Assembly: GCF_014297595.2 (NCBI RefSeq)
Contig: NZ_CP060414.2
Location: forward strand, 1,178,001 to 1,242,000
DNA: 64,000 nt
Source: Neisseria musculi
GTDB lineage: Bacteria; Pseudomonadota; Gammaproteobacteria; Burkholderiales; Neisseriaceae
Reading direction: 5' to 3'
Below the pieces are notes generated by a model that was not told the DNA's origin, made no database searches, and saw nothing but the letters and a program-made list of their open reading frames with translations. Made by a program: the position numbers and the translations under genes. This document shows, one piece after another, positions 29,305 through 38,070 of the stretch (position 1 is the first letter of the stretch; every line of letters begins with the position of its first letter).

Positions 29305-30051
29305 ATGGCCAATCAGCGACTTATCTACGGTTTCCATGCCTTGAACGTCCGTTTGTGGCAAAACCCCAAAAGCATCACCGGGCTTTATATACAGGAAGGC
29401 CGGCAAGATGCGCGCACGCGCGAAGTGCTGGAAAAAGCGGCTGCCGAAAACGTGCCGGTGCATTTTGCCGATGCCGCGCGGTTGGCGGCCATTGCCAAAG
29501 GCGCGCGCCATCAGGGAGTGGCCGGCTTTATCGATGCTTCTAAAAACCACGTTCATTTGGAAGATGTTTTGGAAAACCTGCGCGAGCCGGCACTGCTCTT
29601 GGTGTTGGACGGCATCACCGACCCGCACAATCTCGGTGCCTGCCTGCGCACCGCCGATGCCATGGGCGTGCACGCCGTGATTGCGCCGAAAGACAAAAGC
29701 GCGGGGCTGAACGCCACCGTGAGCAAAGTGGCCTGCGGTGCCGCCGAAACCGTTCCCTATATCACCGTTACCAATCTCGCCCGCACCCTGCGCGAGCTGA
29801 AGGAATACGGCATCTGGGTAATCGGCACCGATATGGGGGGCGAAACCGACCTGTATCACGCCAAGCTGCCCGAAAGCATCGCTTGGGTGATGGGCAGCGA
29901 AGGCGCGGGTATGCGCCGTCTCACCCGCGAGCATTGCGACATGCTGGTTTCCGTGCCGATGTTCGGCACGGTGGAAAGCATGAATGTGTCGGTAACGGCG
30001 GGCATGGTATTGGGCGAAACCCGCCGGCAGCGGATGTTAAACGCCGGATAA
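29305..30051 (+). CDS. rlmB: 23S rRNA 2'-O-methyltransferase RlmB
   Basis: A 248-residue SPOUT (TrmH-family) enzyme that methylates G2251 of 23S rRNA. The N-terminal substrate domain ([11 protein letters not shown], about 1-80) is followed by the knotted domain. Motif 1 is [20 protein letters not shown], and motifs 2 and 3 are [12 protein letters not shown] and [20 protein letters not shown]. The ATG at 29305 matches homologues; the frame opening at 29218 lies inside the Correia element. Confidence 0.93.
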   Translation: MANQRLIYGFHALNVRLWQNPKSITGLYIQEGRQDARTREVLEKAAAENVPVHFADAARLAAIAKGARHQGVAGFIDASKNHVHLEDVLENLREPALLLVLDGITDPHNLGACLRTADAMGVHAVIAPKDKSAGLNATVSKVACGAAETVPYITVTNLARTLRELKEYGIWVIGTDMGGETDLYHAKLPESIAWVMGSEGAGMRRLTREHCDMLVSVPMFGTVESMNVSVTAGMVLGETRRQRMLNAG

Positions 30052-30063
30052 CGGATAAATATC

Positions 30064-30474
30064 ATGCTTGGTGCCAAAAACAGGCTGCTTATTGCCTTAG
30101 TGTATGCCCTTTCCCCGTTGGCAACCGCTTTTATCGTTTCGGTATCGGCGGCTCCGGAGCCGGTGTGGTTCATTATGGCGTATGCTGTTTTGCTGTTTTC
30201 GATACCTGCCTTTATCGTGGGCTGGATTCAGACGGCCGTATTGCATCGAAGCCGTTTGTTCAGAATGGCTGTGTCGGGTGTCAGCGCGTTTGCATTGTGT
30301 TTGGTTTTTTCTGTTTGCTTTAACCCCCTTGAATCAGGGCAGTCTTTTACAGACTCGTTTGGGGATCTGGGACGGCCGCCTTTGCCGCATCTATATTTGG
30401 GCATTTACGGCGTATTGACTGCCTGGCTGCTGGACTTTCTGATTACCGCCGCTTTAAACAGAAAGGCCGTCTGA
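30064..30474 (+). CDS. Small membrane protein, unknown
   Basis: A 136-residue protein with about four hydrophobic segments (about 8-30, 35-55, 68-88, 112-132) and no recognised domain. It starts 12 bases after rlmB and may be cotranscribed. Its stop codon TGA is supplied by the first arm of a DUS terminator (GTCTGA), so the uptake sequence forms the gene's end. Confidence 0.55.
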   Translation: MLGAKNRLLIALVYALSPLATAFIVSVSAAPEPVWFIMAYAVLLFSIPAFIVGWIQTAVLHRSRLFRMAVSGVSAFALCLVFSVCFNPLESGQSFTDSFGDLGRPPLPHLYLGIYGVLTAWLLDFLITAALNRKAV

Positions 30475-30508
30475 AAACGCCCGGCCCAAACCGTTTCAGA
30501 CGGCCTTT
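30462..30508 (+). terminator. DUS-pair terminator
   Basis: Perfect 15-bp arms AAAGGCCGTCTGAAA (30462-30476) and complement (30494-30508), loop 17. It overlaps the 3' end of the preceding coding sequence. Confidence 0.7.
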
Positions 30509-30588
30509 TACCGCTCAGGCAGCAAACATTGAATTTCTGCCGGCTGCCTTTATTATTCATTCAACTGAAACAACAAAGGGGCAAACCC

Positions 30589-31005
30589 ATGATATATTGG
30601 CTTATCGCTGCGGCATTGGTGCTGATTCTCGAGCTGTTTGCCGGCACGGTTTACCTACTGGTGGTCAGCGCCGCACTGTTCGGCGCGGGCTTGGCGGCTT
30701 TGCTGTTTGACAATCACGCCGTCAGCACCACAACCGCCGCTGTGTTGGCTACAGCCGGCATCGTTTGGGTAAACCGCCGGCTGAAAAGCCGCCGCAAAAC
30801 CGGCAACGGCGAAACCGCGCTCGATGATTTGGATGTCGGCCAAACCGTTCACATCAACCGCCGTCTGCACGGCAACAGGTATGAAGTGCACTACCGTGGC
30901 GCCGTTTGGCAGGCCGAGGCCGCCAACGCGCTGGCCGTTTCCCAGCCGCAAACCGCCGTCATCACCGGCAAAAACGGCAATGTTCTCCTGATTCACCTGC
31001 ATTAA
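30589..31005 (+). CDS. NfeD-family membrane protein
   Basis: A 138-residue protein with two or three N-terminal membrane helices (about 2-60) and a C-terminal OB-fold (about 75-138, with DLDVGQTVHINRRLHGNRYEVHYRGAVW). This is the short NfeD form usually encoded next to a stomatin/QmcA gene, as here. The two are thought to act together in the membrane. AAAGGGG precedes the ATG at 30589. Confidence 0.82.
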   Translation: MIYWLIAAALVLILELFAGTVYLLVVSAALFGAGLAALLFDNHAVSTTTAAVLATAGIVWVNRRLKSRRKTGNGETALDDLDVGQTVHINRRLHGNRYEVHYRGAVWQAEAANALAVSQPQTAVITGKNGNVLLIHLH

Positions 31006-31030
31006 CTCCACTCAACCCGAAGGAAAAACC

Positions 31031-31999
31031 ATGGACTTCAGCCCTTTTCTCAGCTTTCCCATTCTGCTTTTTATCGCCGTTATCGTGTTCGGTTTCAAGG
31101 CGTTTGTGGTGGTGCCGCAGCAGGAAGCCTATGTGGTCGAGCGGCTGGGGCGTTTTCACAAAGTGCTCACGCCCGGCCTCAACATTCTGATACCGTTTAT
31201 CGACCGTGTGGCCTACCGCCACACCCTGAAAGAAATCCCGCTCGATGTGCCCAGCCAAGTGTGCATCACCCGCGACAACACCCAGCTCACGGTGGACGGC
31301 ATTATTTACTTTCAGGTAACCGACCCCAAACTCGCTTCATACGGCTCCAGCAATTATATTTCCGCCATCACCCAATTGGCGCAAACCACGCTGCGCTCGG
31401 TTATCGGCCGCATGGAGCTCGACCGCACCTTTGAAGAGCGGGACGAAATCAACAGCACGGTGGTGGCCGCGCTCGATGAAGCCGCCGTATCGTGGGGTGT
31501 GAAAGTGTTGCGCTACGAAATCAAAGATTTGGTGCCGCCGCAGGAAATTTTGCGCGCCATGCAGGCGCAAATTACCGCCGAACGCGAAAAACGCGCCCGC
31601 ATCGCCGAGTCGGAAGGCCGCAAAATCGAGCAGATTAATCTCGCCAGCGGCCAGCGTGAAGCAGAAATCCAACAGTCCGAAGGCGAGATGCAGGCCGCCA
31701 TCAACGAATCAAACGGCCAGAAAATCGCCCAAATCAACCGCGCACAAGGCGAAGCCGAAGCCCTGCGGCTGGTGGCCGAAGCCAATGCCGATGCCATCCG
31801 CGCCGTGGCCGAAGCCCTGCAAAATCCCGGCGGCAGCGAAGCCGTGAACCTGAAAGTGGCCGAACAATATGTGGAAGCCTTCGGCAAACTGGCCAAAGAA
31901 AACAACACCCTGATTATGCCCGCCAACATCGCCGACATCGGCAGCCTGGTAGCCGCCGGTTTAAAAATCGTTGAAGGCAATAAAACAGCGGCCAAATAA
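31031..31999 (+). CDS. qmcA: SPFH/stomatin-like protein (QmcA)
   Basis: A 322-residue SPFH (band 7) protein. One N-terminal membrane helix (about 6-28) is followed by QQEAYVVERLGRFHKVLTPGLN and the band-7 domain to about residue 190. A long Ala/Glu-rich coiled coil (about 190-265) and a conserved C-terminal NNTLIMPANIADIGSLV complete it. Such proteins form oligomers that organise membrane proteins and proteases. AAGGAAAAACC precedes the ATG. Partner of the nfeD-like gene 25 bases upstream. Confidence 0.88.
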   Translation: MDFSPFLSFPILLFIAVIVFGFKAFVVVPQQEAYVVERLGRFHKVLTPGLNILIPFIDRVAYRHTLKEIPLDVPSQVCITRDNTQLTVDGIIYFQVTDPKLASYGSSNYISAITQLAQTTLRSVIGRMELDRTFEERDEINSTVVAALDEAAVSWGVKVLRYEIKDLVPPQEILRAMQAQITAEREKRARIAESEGRKIEQINLASGQREAEIQQSEGEMQAAINESNGQKIAQINRAQGEAEALRLVAEANADAIRAVAEALQNPGGSEAVNLKVAEQYVEAFGKLAKENNTLIMPANIADIGSLVAAGLKIVEGNKTAAK

Positions 32000-32353
32000 A
32001 AATACGCCGACCGCAGCCGCCTGCATAGATAAGCATGTTTCCGACAGCAAACCGCAGGCGGCACCATAATGCAAAACCGACTCTGCCGCTTTGGCGGCTC
32101 TGTTTGATGGGAGTGTCCGATAAAAACAAACGCGGCAGTCTGCGGGCGGCGGAAATAGGGCTGCCCGGCTGCAACCGTGAGCGTGCCGGTCCACCTTGTG
32201 CCGCTCTTCTGTCTGCCCCGCCGTTTCGTGCGTATTTTACGGACTGTTGCCCGACAAGACGGGGCTGTGCCGCATCAGTTTGCATTGAGCCTGCTATAAA
32301 AAACGCACCCTTAAGCCCGGGCAAAACACCGCAGCAGGCAAGTATCCGCGATA
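32000..32353. other. Intergenic, nothing recognised
   Basis: No gene seen. An inverted repeat GCCGCCTGC/GCAGGCGGC (near 32016-32064) spans a 31-base loop. Confidence 0.4.
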
Positions 32354-32399
32354 AAGAAAAACAGGCCGTCTGAAACGTTTCAGACGGCCTGTTTTTCTT
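32354..32399. terminator. 46-bp perfect palindrome, bidirectional terminator
   Basis: Two DUS arms fused head to head with A-rich and T-rich flanks. All 23 bases of each arm pair, from AAGAAAAACAGG to its complement. On either strand the hairpin is followed or preceded by T/A runs. It lies between the convergent qmcA and sbp genes. Confidence 0.8.
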
Positions 32400-32417
32400 A
32401 TAAACCCGGCAAGCCCG

Positions 32418-33497
32418 TTATTTGTTGGCTGACAATTGATCGACCATGCGGCCGTCTGCAAAATATTTTTTCATGATTTCCTCCCAAGTGCCGAACACAT
32501 CATCGGGCTTAAACGTTTCGATATCGGGAAAATCAGCTTGATGCTTTGCCAACACCGCAGTATTGCTCGGGCGCAGATAGAGTTTGGCCGCCAGCTCCTG
32601 CGCCGGTACGCTCCATAAATAGCCCAAGTATTCCCCTACCGCCACGCGGGTGCCTTTTTTCTCCGCCACGCCGTCCACCACCGCCACAGGGCTTTCCGAA
32701 AGAATGGTATAGCGCGGATACACGATTTCAAACTGCTCGGGCGCCAACACACGGCTCACATGGTTGGCTTCGTTTTCAAAGGTAATCAGCACATCGCCGA
32801 TATTGCGCTGTGTGAACGTGGTTGTAGCCGCGCGGCCGCCGTTTTCAAACACAGGAGCGTTTTTCAGCAGCTTGGCAGCAAACTCTTTGGCTTTGACTTT
32901 GGCTTCGTTACCGTTATTGTATTGGCTTTCAGCCCATAGCCGAATGCACCGAGAAAGGCATAACGGCCGTTGCCGGTGGTTTTCGGGTTGGCAATCACGA
33001 TTTGCAGATTGTCTTTGGCCAAATCCGCCCAATCGCGCACCTGTTTAGGGTTGCCTTTGCGCACAAGAAAAACCGTGGTACTGGTAAACGGCACGGCATT
33101 ATCGGGCAAACGGCTGCGCCAACCTGCCTTCACCAGCCCTTTTTTCTCTAAAAGCTCGATATCCGAAGTTTGGTTCATGGTTACCACATCAGCCTGCAAA
33201 CCTTTGGCCACTGCCAAAGCCTGTTTGCTCGAACCGCCGTGCGACTGCTGCACGCTGATTTCCCCGCCCGGATGCCGGGCTTAATATTCTTTGATAAACA
33301 GAGGGTTGTATTCCTTATAAAAATCACGCGCCACATCGTAAGACACATTCAGCAACTTGATGCCGTTACCGGCAGCGTTTTGCCCCCCCCCCCGCAGCCG
33401 ATGCAGCATACTGCCCTTCGGTTTCCGGAGAGCAGGCCGACAAAGCCAAAACAATGCCAAACAAAGCAGAGAAAGAGAACAAACGGGTTGCGACCAT
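32418..33497 (-). pseudogene. sbp: Broken sulfate-binding protein gene
   Basis: Remnant of a periplasmic sulfate/thiosulfate-binding protein. The pieces read a lipoprotein-like start (ATG at 33497, FGIVLALSAC), then LLNVSYDVARDFYKEYNP, QQSHGGSSKQALAVAKGLQADVVT and, in the last piece, VLAPEQFEIVYPRYTILSESPVAVVD. Three lesions separate them. An 11-G tract (33383-33393) would be in frame only with 10 or 13 G. TAA at 33281-33283 stands where homologues have a sense codon after KEY. A 5-base insertion-like shift lies near 32925. The rest is well preserved, suggesting recent loss. No sulfate ABC permease genes are adjacent. Confidence 0.88.
33383..33393 (-). repeat. 11-G homopolymer in sbp remnant
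   Basis: Poly-G on the coding strand just after the lipoprotein-like leader of sbp. Its present length puts the leader out of frame with the mature protein. Confidence 0.85.
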
Positions 33498-33570
33498 GAT
33501 GATTGAGATAAAAAATGGAAACATGGCAAACTGTAATACAAGCCGTCGGAAAAAGAAAGAATAACTCACT

Positions 33571-34067
33571 GGTCACGAAGCCTTTACCCACCAGCAATCC
33601 AACCCGACCGAATACATAACTGACATCCAGCCGGCGGTCAGATTCTTTTATTTACAGCATACCACTTTCAGCGGCAAAACCATCGACCAGTATTTCGACA
33701 CTTCCACCACAGGCATAAGTTTAAAGCAGCCGACATCGCAGACCGTCTAGAAAGCCGAACAGCAACGACTTAATGGTATATCGAAAGCGAGCTGTGGAAA
33801 AAATGCTTCAAGCGCTACGACAGCCCCCCAATGCCTTCTTCTACACCAAACCACCTTATTGGCAGTTTGCAGGTTACAACCGCACGTTTGATTGGGCACA
33901 GCAAGGACTGCAGGCCGATGCGATAGTATACACCAGCGACAAAATCATACTATCCATCAACGAACTACCCGATAATCCAGGATCTATTCAAAGACTTCAG
34001 CATCACTGCCTTGAGCCTATATCAAAGCCGCACGGATAAAAGTAACAACGTTGGACTTTTATCTTAA
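33571..34067 (+). pseudogene. Decayed phage-type DNA adenine methylase
   Basis: Translated pieces in changing frames match the order of D12-class, Dam-like N6-adenine methylases as found in prophages. QSNPTEYITDIQPAVRFFYLQ, TFSGKTIDQYFDTSTTG (33598-33720), WYIESELWKKCFKRYD, then FFYTKPPYWQFAGY with the catalytic-type PPYW. Next come IILSINELPD and, in another frame, IQDLFKDFSITALSL (to 34067). At least three frameshifts and one stop separate the pieces, and the N-terminal FxGxG region is missing. The DPPYW motif reads KPPYW. Identification is from memory of the family and has not been searched. Confidence 0.7.
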
Positions 34068-34273
34068 TTCAGTGGTTGTAGATGGGGGATCACCACTAGT
34101 CTCTGCGTTTTATCACGGCTGAAGGTATATTTGCATTCTTTTTGTCATGTGCGACAAGCGGAAGAGTATGACTGAAAAAATAAAAAATCATGACAAAACG
34201 CACGTTAGCTTACACAAATTTTTCCGATGGAATTCAGTCATTGAAAGCGGCAGTTGAGATTCTGGCAAAGCCG

Positions 34274-34347
34274 GCACGCCCACGGGGATTTGAACCTTGG
34301 TTACTGCTGTGAAAGGGCTGCTCTAACCGCTAAGCGATATGCGGGTA
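34274..34347 (-). pseudogene. Degenerate tRNA-like sequence (Glu-like)
   Basis: On the minus strand it reads TCGCTTAGCGGTTAGAGCAG (D arm), then CCTTTCAC with a UUC anticodon loop as in tRNA-Glu, then GGTTCAAAT (T loop). The D stem pairs. The anticodon stem is interrupted and the acceptor arms do not pair, so it is unlikely to be functional. Confidence 0.5.
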
Positions 34348-34360
34348 CATAAACCGTGAC

Positions 34361-34438
34361 GTACCCGGAGCAACCGAATGCTTGATTCTTTGGCTCGTAA
34401 CCAAATACTTTATCCAATTGAGCTAAAGCTTCGCTGCC
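34361..34438 (-). pseudogene. Degenerate tRNA-like sequence (Arg-ACG-like)
   Basis: On the minus strand TAGCTCAATTGGATAAAGTA matches a tRNA D arm. TTTGG-TTACGAG-CCAAA is a perfect anticodon stem-loop with ACG. A poor T arm with TTCGGTT follows. The acceptor stem does not pair. Probably a decayed tRNA-Arg. Confidence 0.5.
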
Positions 34439-34522
34439 CCGTGTTGACCGTGAATCAAGAATGCGGATATGGAAACGTGTTTTTGCTTGGCCTTTTTCTA
34501 AAAAAGTTTTATTTTTTGATTT

Positions 34523-35234
34523 GGCTCTAGACTAGCAGAATAGCTCTGTTAGCCTAGAAAAATGAAATATAACACTAAGTTAAGTGACTACAGCTCAAAA
34601 AATTATCAAGCATTTTTGTGTCGGTATAGAAGCCTCAAAACCGCTTTGCCGACAGGCTTCAACCGCAATACCATCAACCACCGGTATCGCATGTTCAGGC
34701 ACGAAATATACCGCTGCCAAAGCGGGCAAAAAGACCTGTTATACGGCAGCATAGAGGTTGATGAAAGCTATTTGTAGCGCGGTTTCCATGGCAAGTCAAA
34801 GCGTGGCAGAGGAACGCTTAAACAACCCGTCTTTGGTATTTTCGAAAGAGACGGCAGGGTTTATACCGAAATCGTTTCTGATTGTAAAAAGCAAACACTT
34901 CAAGCTGTTATATTGGGAAAGGTCTCTCTGGAGGGTGTTGTTTATTCTGATAGCCGGCGCGGTTACAGCGGCCTGGTCGATGCGGGCTACTCTAAACATT
35001 TGCGCGTTAATCACGGACAAAATGAGTTTGCAGATGGTACCGGGCACATCAATGGTATTGAAAGCTTCCGGAGTTTTACCAAACGAAGGCCCGCCAAATT
35101 CAACGGCGTAACCAAAAACTTTGATTTGCACCTGAAGGAATGCGGATGGCGATGGAACCGAAACTCTGATGAACTGAGTCACCAACTTTGGGGGCTTTTA
35201 AAGTAAATTTATATAAAGCTGCTAGTCTAGAGCC
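34523..35234 (+). mobile_element. IS1016-like element, copy 2 (IS1595 family)
   Basis: 712 bp with terminal inverted repeats GGCTCTAGACTAGCA (left) and the complement GGCTCTAGACTAGCA (right, ending 35234), better matched than in copy 1. No clear 8-bp target duplication is seen at the flanks. Nearly identical to the copy at 8582-9298 throughout. Confidence 0.85.
34562..35206 (+). pseudogene. IS1016-like transposase, frameshifted
   Basis: It begins MKYNTKLSDYSSKN, then reads KTALPTGFNRNTIN, IYRCQSGQKDLLYGSIEVDESYL and stops at TAG (about 34777). The rest continues in other frames (HLRVNHGQNEFADGTGHINGIESF). It shares the short A-run after EAS and the TATTTGTAG lesion with copy 1, and has its own loss of bases near 34592. 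Confidence 0.85.
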
Positions 35235-35250
35235 TTTAAATTTTGTGAAG

Positions 35251-35303
35251 CGCTCAGGCCGTCTGAAAATATTAATAGAAAATATTTTCAGACGGCCTGA
35301 GCG
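35251..35303. terminator. Perfect 23-bp DUS hairpin
   Basis: Arms 35251-35273 and 35281-35303 pair at every base (CGCTCAGGCCGTCTGAAAA plus TATT), with a 7-base loop. It lies downstream of ssb on the minus strand and next to the IS end. Confidence 0.75.
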
Positions 35304-35367
35304 TTGATTTTGCTATCGCTGTGCCAAACTGTATGCATTGAAAATAATGAACCGGCCCGGCTTGGGT

Positions 35368-35895
35368 TTAGAACGGGATGTCATCATCAATATCGTCCAC
35401 CGGTGCGGCAGGCGCAGCAGGCGCTTGGCGGCGGGGTGCAGCGGGCGGTGTGTTTTGGGCTTCCTGCTGGTAAACGGGAGCGTTTTGGTAATTCTGCTGT
35501 TGGGTCGCCGGCTGCGGATAAGCGCCTTGGGCTTCACCGCCGTATTCCGCCGTGCCGCTGCTGCGCGAACCGAGCATTTTCATTTCGTTGCCGATGATCT
35601 CGTATGCGGTACGCTCGATGCCGTCTTTGCCCATGTATTTGCGGCTTTGAATGCGGCCTTCGATATAAACCGAGCTGCCTTTGCGCAGATACTGGCCGGC
35701 TACTTCTGCCAAACGGCGGTAAAGTGTGATGTTGTGCCATTCGGTGCGCTCTTGGCGTTGGCCGCTTTGACGGTCGTTCCACACTTCGCTGGTGGCGATG
35801 CTGAAATTGCAAACGGGCTCGCCGTTGGGCATATAGCGTACTTCGGGGTCGCGGCCGAGATTGCCGATAAGGATAACTTTGTTTAACGATGACAT
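35368..35895 (-). CDS. ssb: Single-stranded DNA-binding protein
   Basis: A 175-residue SSB. The OB-fold (about 1-110) has [21 protein letters not shown] and [24 protein letters not shown] Gln/Pro/Ala-rich linker follows, and the acidic tip DDIDDDIPF binds repair and replication partners. AGGAG lies 7 bases before the ATG. Its start overlaps the stop of the upstream MFS gene (TGATG), so the two are likely coupled. Confidence 0.96.
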   Translation of the reverse strand: MSSLNKVILIGNLGRDPEVRYMPNGEPVCNFSIATSEVWNDRQSGQRQERTEWHNITLYRRLAEVAGQYLRKGSSVYIEGRIQSRKYMGKDGIERTAYEIIGNEMKMLGSRSSGTAEYGGEAQGAYPQPATQQQNYQNAPVYQQEAQNTPPAAPRRQAPAAPAAPVDDIDDDIPF

Positions 35896-37280
35896 CAATT
35901 TGCTCCTGAAATAATTTGTTCGGCGGCATTTTGGTCGAAACCTTTTTGCAATGCCTTGATAAAAACGGTTTTTTTGTCGGCACTGAAGCTGACGGCCTCT
36001 ACGCCTTCCAATGCGGTTAAGGCAGAGTGTAATTGCTCCGCTCTGCCGCGCCAAGTTTCCGGTACCGAAAAATTGAGGTTTTTAACCGGTTTGGGGGCGG
36101 GTGAGCACACGGCAACGGCCAGCCACAACAAAATCAGGCCGCTGCAAAAAGCGAACACGCCGTTGAAACCGTAGTGTTGGAGCAACACGCCGCCGGCCGC
36201 TCCGCCGGCAAACAGGCCGACCGACTGCATGGTGTTGTACACCCCCATAGCGGTGCCTTTTAAATCGGAAGGGGCGATTTTCGACACCATTGAAGGCAGG
36301 CTGGCTTCCAGCACATTAAAGCCGATAAAATACACAGCCAGTGAAACAGCTGCCGCCCAAACGGAATCCTGCACAATCAGCAGGCCGGCCTGGGCAGCGG
36401 CAATGCAGACAATGCCGCACACAAATACTGCTTTGAGTTTGTTGCGGGTTTCGCCGACAATAATCAGCGGCACCATCAGCACCAATCCGGCCAGTGTTGC
36501 CGGCAGATAGATTTGCCAATGTTGCTCTTTCAGCAGCCCGAGTGCCACCAGGGCAAACGGTAATGCGGTAAACAGGGCCATTTGCGCAGCATGCAGGGCA
36601 AAAATGCCGAAGTTGAGCGCAAGCAGCCGGCCGTCTTTCAATACTTCGCCCAAACGCGAAGGCTGCGCCTGGGCATCTTCGTGCAGTTTCGATGCTGAGG
36701 GGTTGGGGGTGATGCAGGCCACCACGGCGATGCCGGCAAGGCTGAGCACGCCGGTTAGGGCAAACAGTCCGTCTACACCTATACGTGCGGCCAGCAGCGG
36801 TGCCAGCACAAGGCCGGCCGAGAAAGTCAGCCCGATACTCAGCCCGATGACGGCCATCGCGCGGGTGCGCACTTCATCGCGGGTAAGGTCGGCCAACAGG
36901 GCGGTAACCGCCGCGCTCACGGCACCCGCCCCCTGCACCGCCCGTGCCAGCACCAGCATCTCAAGCGTGTCGGCAGCCGCAGCCATAAAACTGCCGGCGG
37001 CAAACACAATCAGACCGAAATAAATTACCTTTTTACGGCCGAATTTATCGGAAGCCATGCCCAACGGCAATTGCAACACCGCCTGCGTCAAACCGTATAT
37101 GCCCATCGCCATGCCGACCAGCGCTTTGTTGTTTTCCGCGCCGGGCAAAGTGGCGGCATAAAGCGCCAATACGGGCAGCACCAAAAACATGCCGAGCATA
37201 CGCAGCGCATACACGCCTGCCAGCGATACGCCCGCGCGCCACTCATGCGGATACATCTGTGTGCGGTTTTCTGTTGCCAT
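35895..37280 (-). CDS. MFS transporter with C-terminal YAM-like domain
   Basis: A 461-residue major-facilitator protein with about twelve helices and the MFS signature [16 protein letters not shown] between helices 2 and 3. Residues of about 395-455 form a soluble ferredoxin-like tail ([28 protein letters not shown]), as in E. coli YajR. The substrate is unknown. Its stop overlaps the ssb start by one base. Confidence 0.83.
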   Translation of the reverse strand: MATENRTQMYPHEWRAGVSLAGVYALRMLGMFLVLPVLALYAATLPGAENNKALVGMAMGIYGLTQAVLQLPLGMASDKFGRKKVIYFGLIVFAAGSFMAAAADTLEMLVLARAVQGAGAVSAAVTALLADLTRDEVRTRAMAVIGLSIGLTFSAGLVLAPLLAARIGVDGLFALTGVLSLAGIAVVACITPNPSASKLHEDAQAQPSRLGEVLKDGRLLALNFGIFALHAAQMALFTALPFALVALGLLKEQHWQIYLPATLAGLVLMVPLIIVGETRNKLKAVFVCGIVCIAAAQAGLLIVQDSVWAAAVSLAVYFIGFNVLEASLPSMVSKIAPSDLKGTAMGVYNTMQSVGLFAGGAAGGVLLQHYGFNGVFAFCSGLILLWLAVAVCSPAPKPVKNLNFSVPETWRGRAEQLHSALTALEGVEAVSFSADKKTVFIKALQKGFDQNAAEQIISGAN

Positions 37281-37294
37281 AATTCGGTTAAGTG

Positions 37295-37343
37295 TTTTCA
37301 GACGGCCTGTTGCGGCCTACCTGCGCCGCAGGCCGTCTGAAAA
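37295..37343 (-). terminator. DUS-pair terminator
   Basis: 15-bp arms 37295-37309 and 37329-37343, loop 19, just past the stop of the lytic transglycosylase gene on the minus strand and before the MFS gene. Confidence 0.65.
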
Positions 37344-37363
37344 AATCATCGTGAAAAATCTGC

Positions 37364-37990
37364 TCAGCTCCACTGCCAGCGGTTGCGCCACGCGCCAAGC
37401 ACGGCATCGGGATATTTGCTGCTGCCCAGGCTGCCGTTAAAACGCGCCAGAGCACGCACCAGATTGCCGCGTTCCACATTGTTATAGTGGCGTAGGATGG
37501 TGCAGCCGTAACGCAGATTGGTGCGGATATCAAACAGATTGTGTGAAGGTTTGCCGATATGGTTTTTCCAAAACGGCATCACCTGCATCAGCCCGCGCGC
37601 ACCTACATTGCTGATGGCGTATTGGCGGAACGCACTTTCCACTTGGATCAGGCCGAGCACCACCTGCGTATCGAGCCCGGCGCGGCTGGATTCGTATTGG
37701 ATATTGACCAGCAGCCGTTTGCGCTCGCCCTCATCGGCCACATAGCGCGCCAGCCGTGCCGACATATCGTGCAGCCAACGTTCGCCGTCTTCAGCGCGGT
37801 CGAACACCAGCCGTGCGGGATTCACGTTGTTGATGGAACTGCGCATCACCGATGCCACATCATCAGAGAGGGTTTCTTCGCGTTGCGCCCCGGCATGCAG
37901 CAGGCGGGGGCTGAGCAATAATGCGCCGCCCGCCGCCAACAGGCGGCGGCGCAGCAGACATTCGGCAGGAATCAGGTTGTCCGGTTTCAT
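37364..37990 (-). CDS. SLT-type lytic transglycosylase
   Basis: A 208-residue exported murein-cleaving enzyme. The N-terminus LLRRRLLAAGGALLL is a signal peptide with an arginine cluster (possibly Tat-like). The SLT domain (about 95-208) contains the catalytic Glu118 in GLIQVESAF and the NVGARGLMQVMPFW and RTNLRYGCTILRHY motifs. It makes 1,6-anhydromuropeptides in the periplasm. It follows ftsK on the same strand but with a terminator between, so is probably separately transcribed. Confidence 0.88.
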   Translation of the reverse strand: MKPDNLIPAECLLRRRLLAAGGALLLSPRLLHAGAQREETLSDDVASVMRSSINNVNPARLVFDRAEDGERWLHDMSARLARYVADEGERKRLLVNIQYESSRAGLDTQVVLGLIQVESAFRQYAISNVGARGLMQVMPFWKNHIGKPSHNLFDIRTNLRYGCTILRHYNNVERGNLVRALARFNGSLGSSKYPDAVLGAWRNRWQWS

Positions 37991-38021
37991 AGTGCATGGT
38001 TTGAAAATATTTATTGCTATG

Positions 38022-38069
38022 TTTTTCAGACGGCCTCTCTTTGCCCAAAACTTCAGGCCGTCTGAAAAA
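38022..38069 (-). terminator. DUS-pair terminator after ftsK
   Basis: 15-bp arms TTTTTCAGACGGCCT (38022-38036) and complement (38055-38069), loop 18, ending 2 bases from the ftsK stop. Confidence 0.7.
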
Positions 38070-38070
38070 C

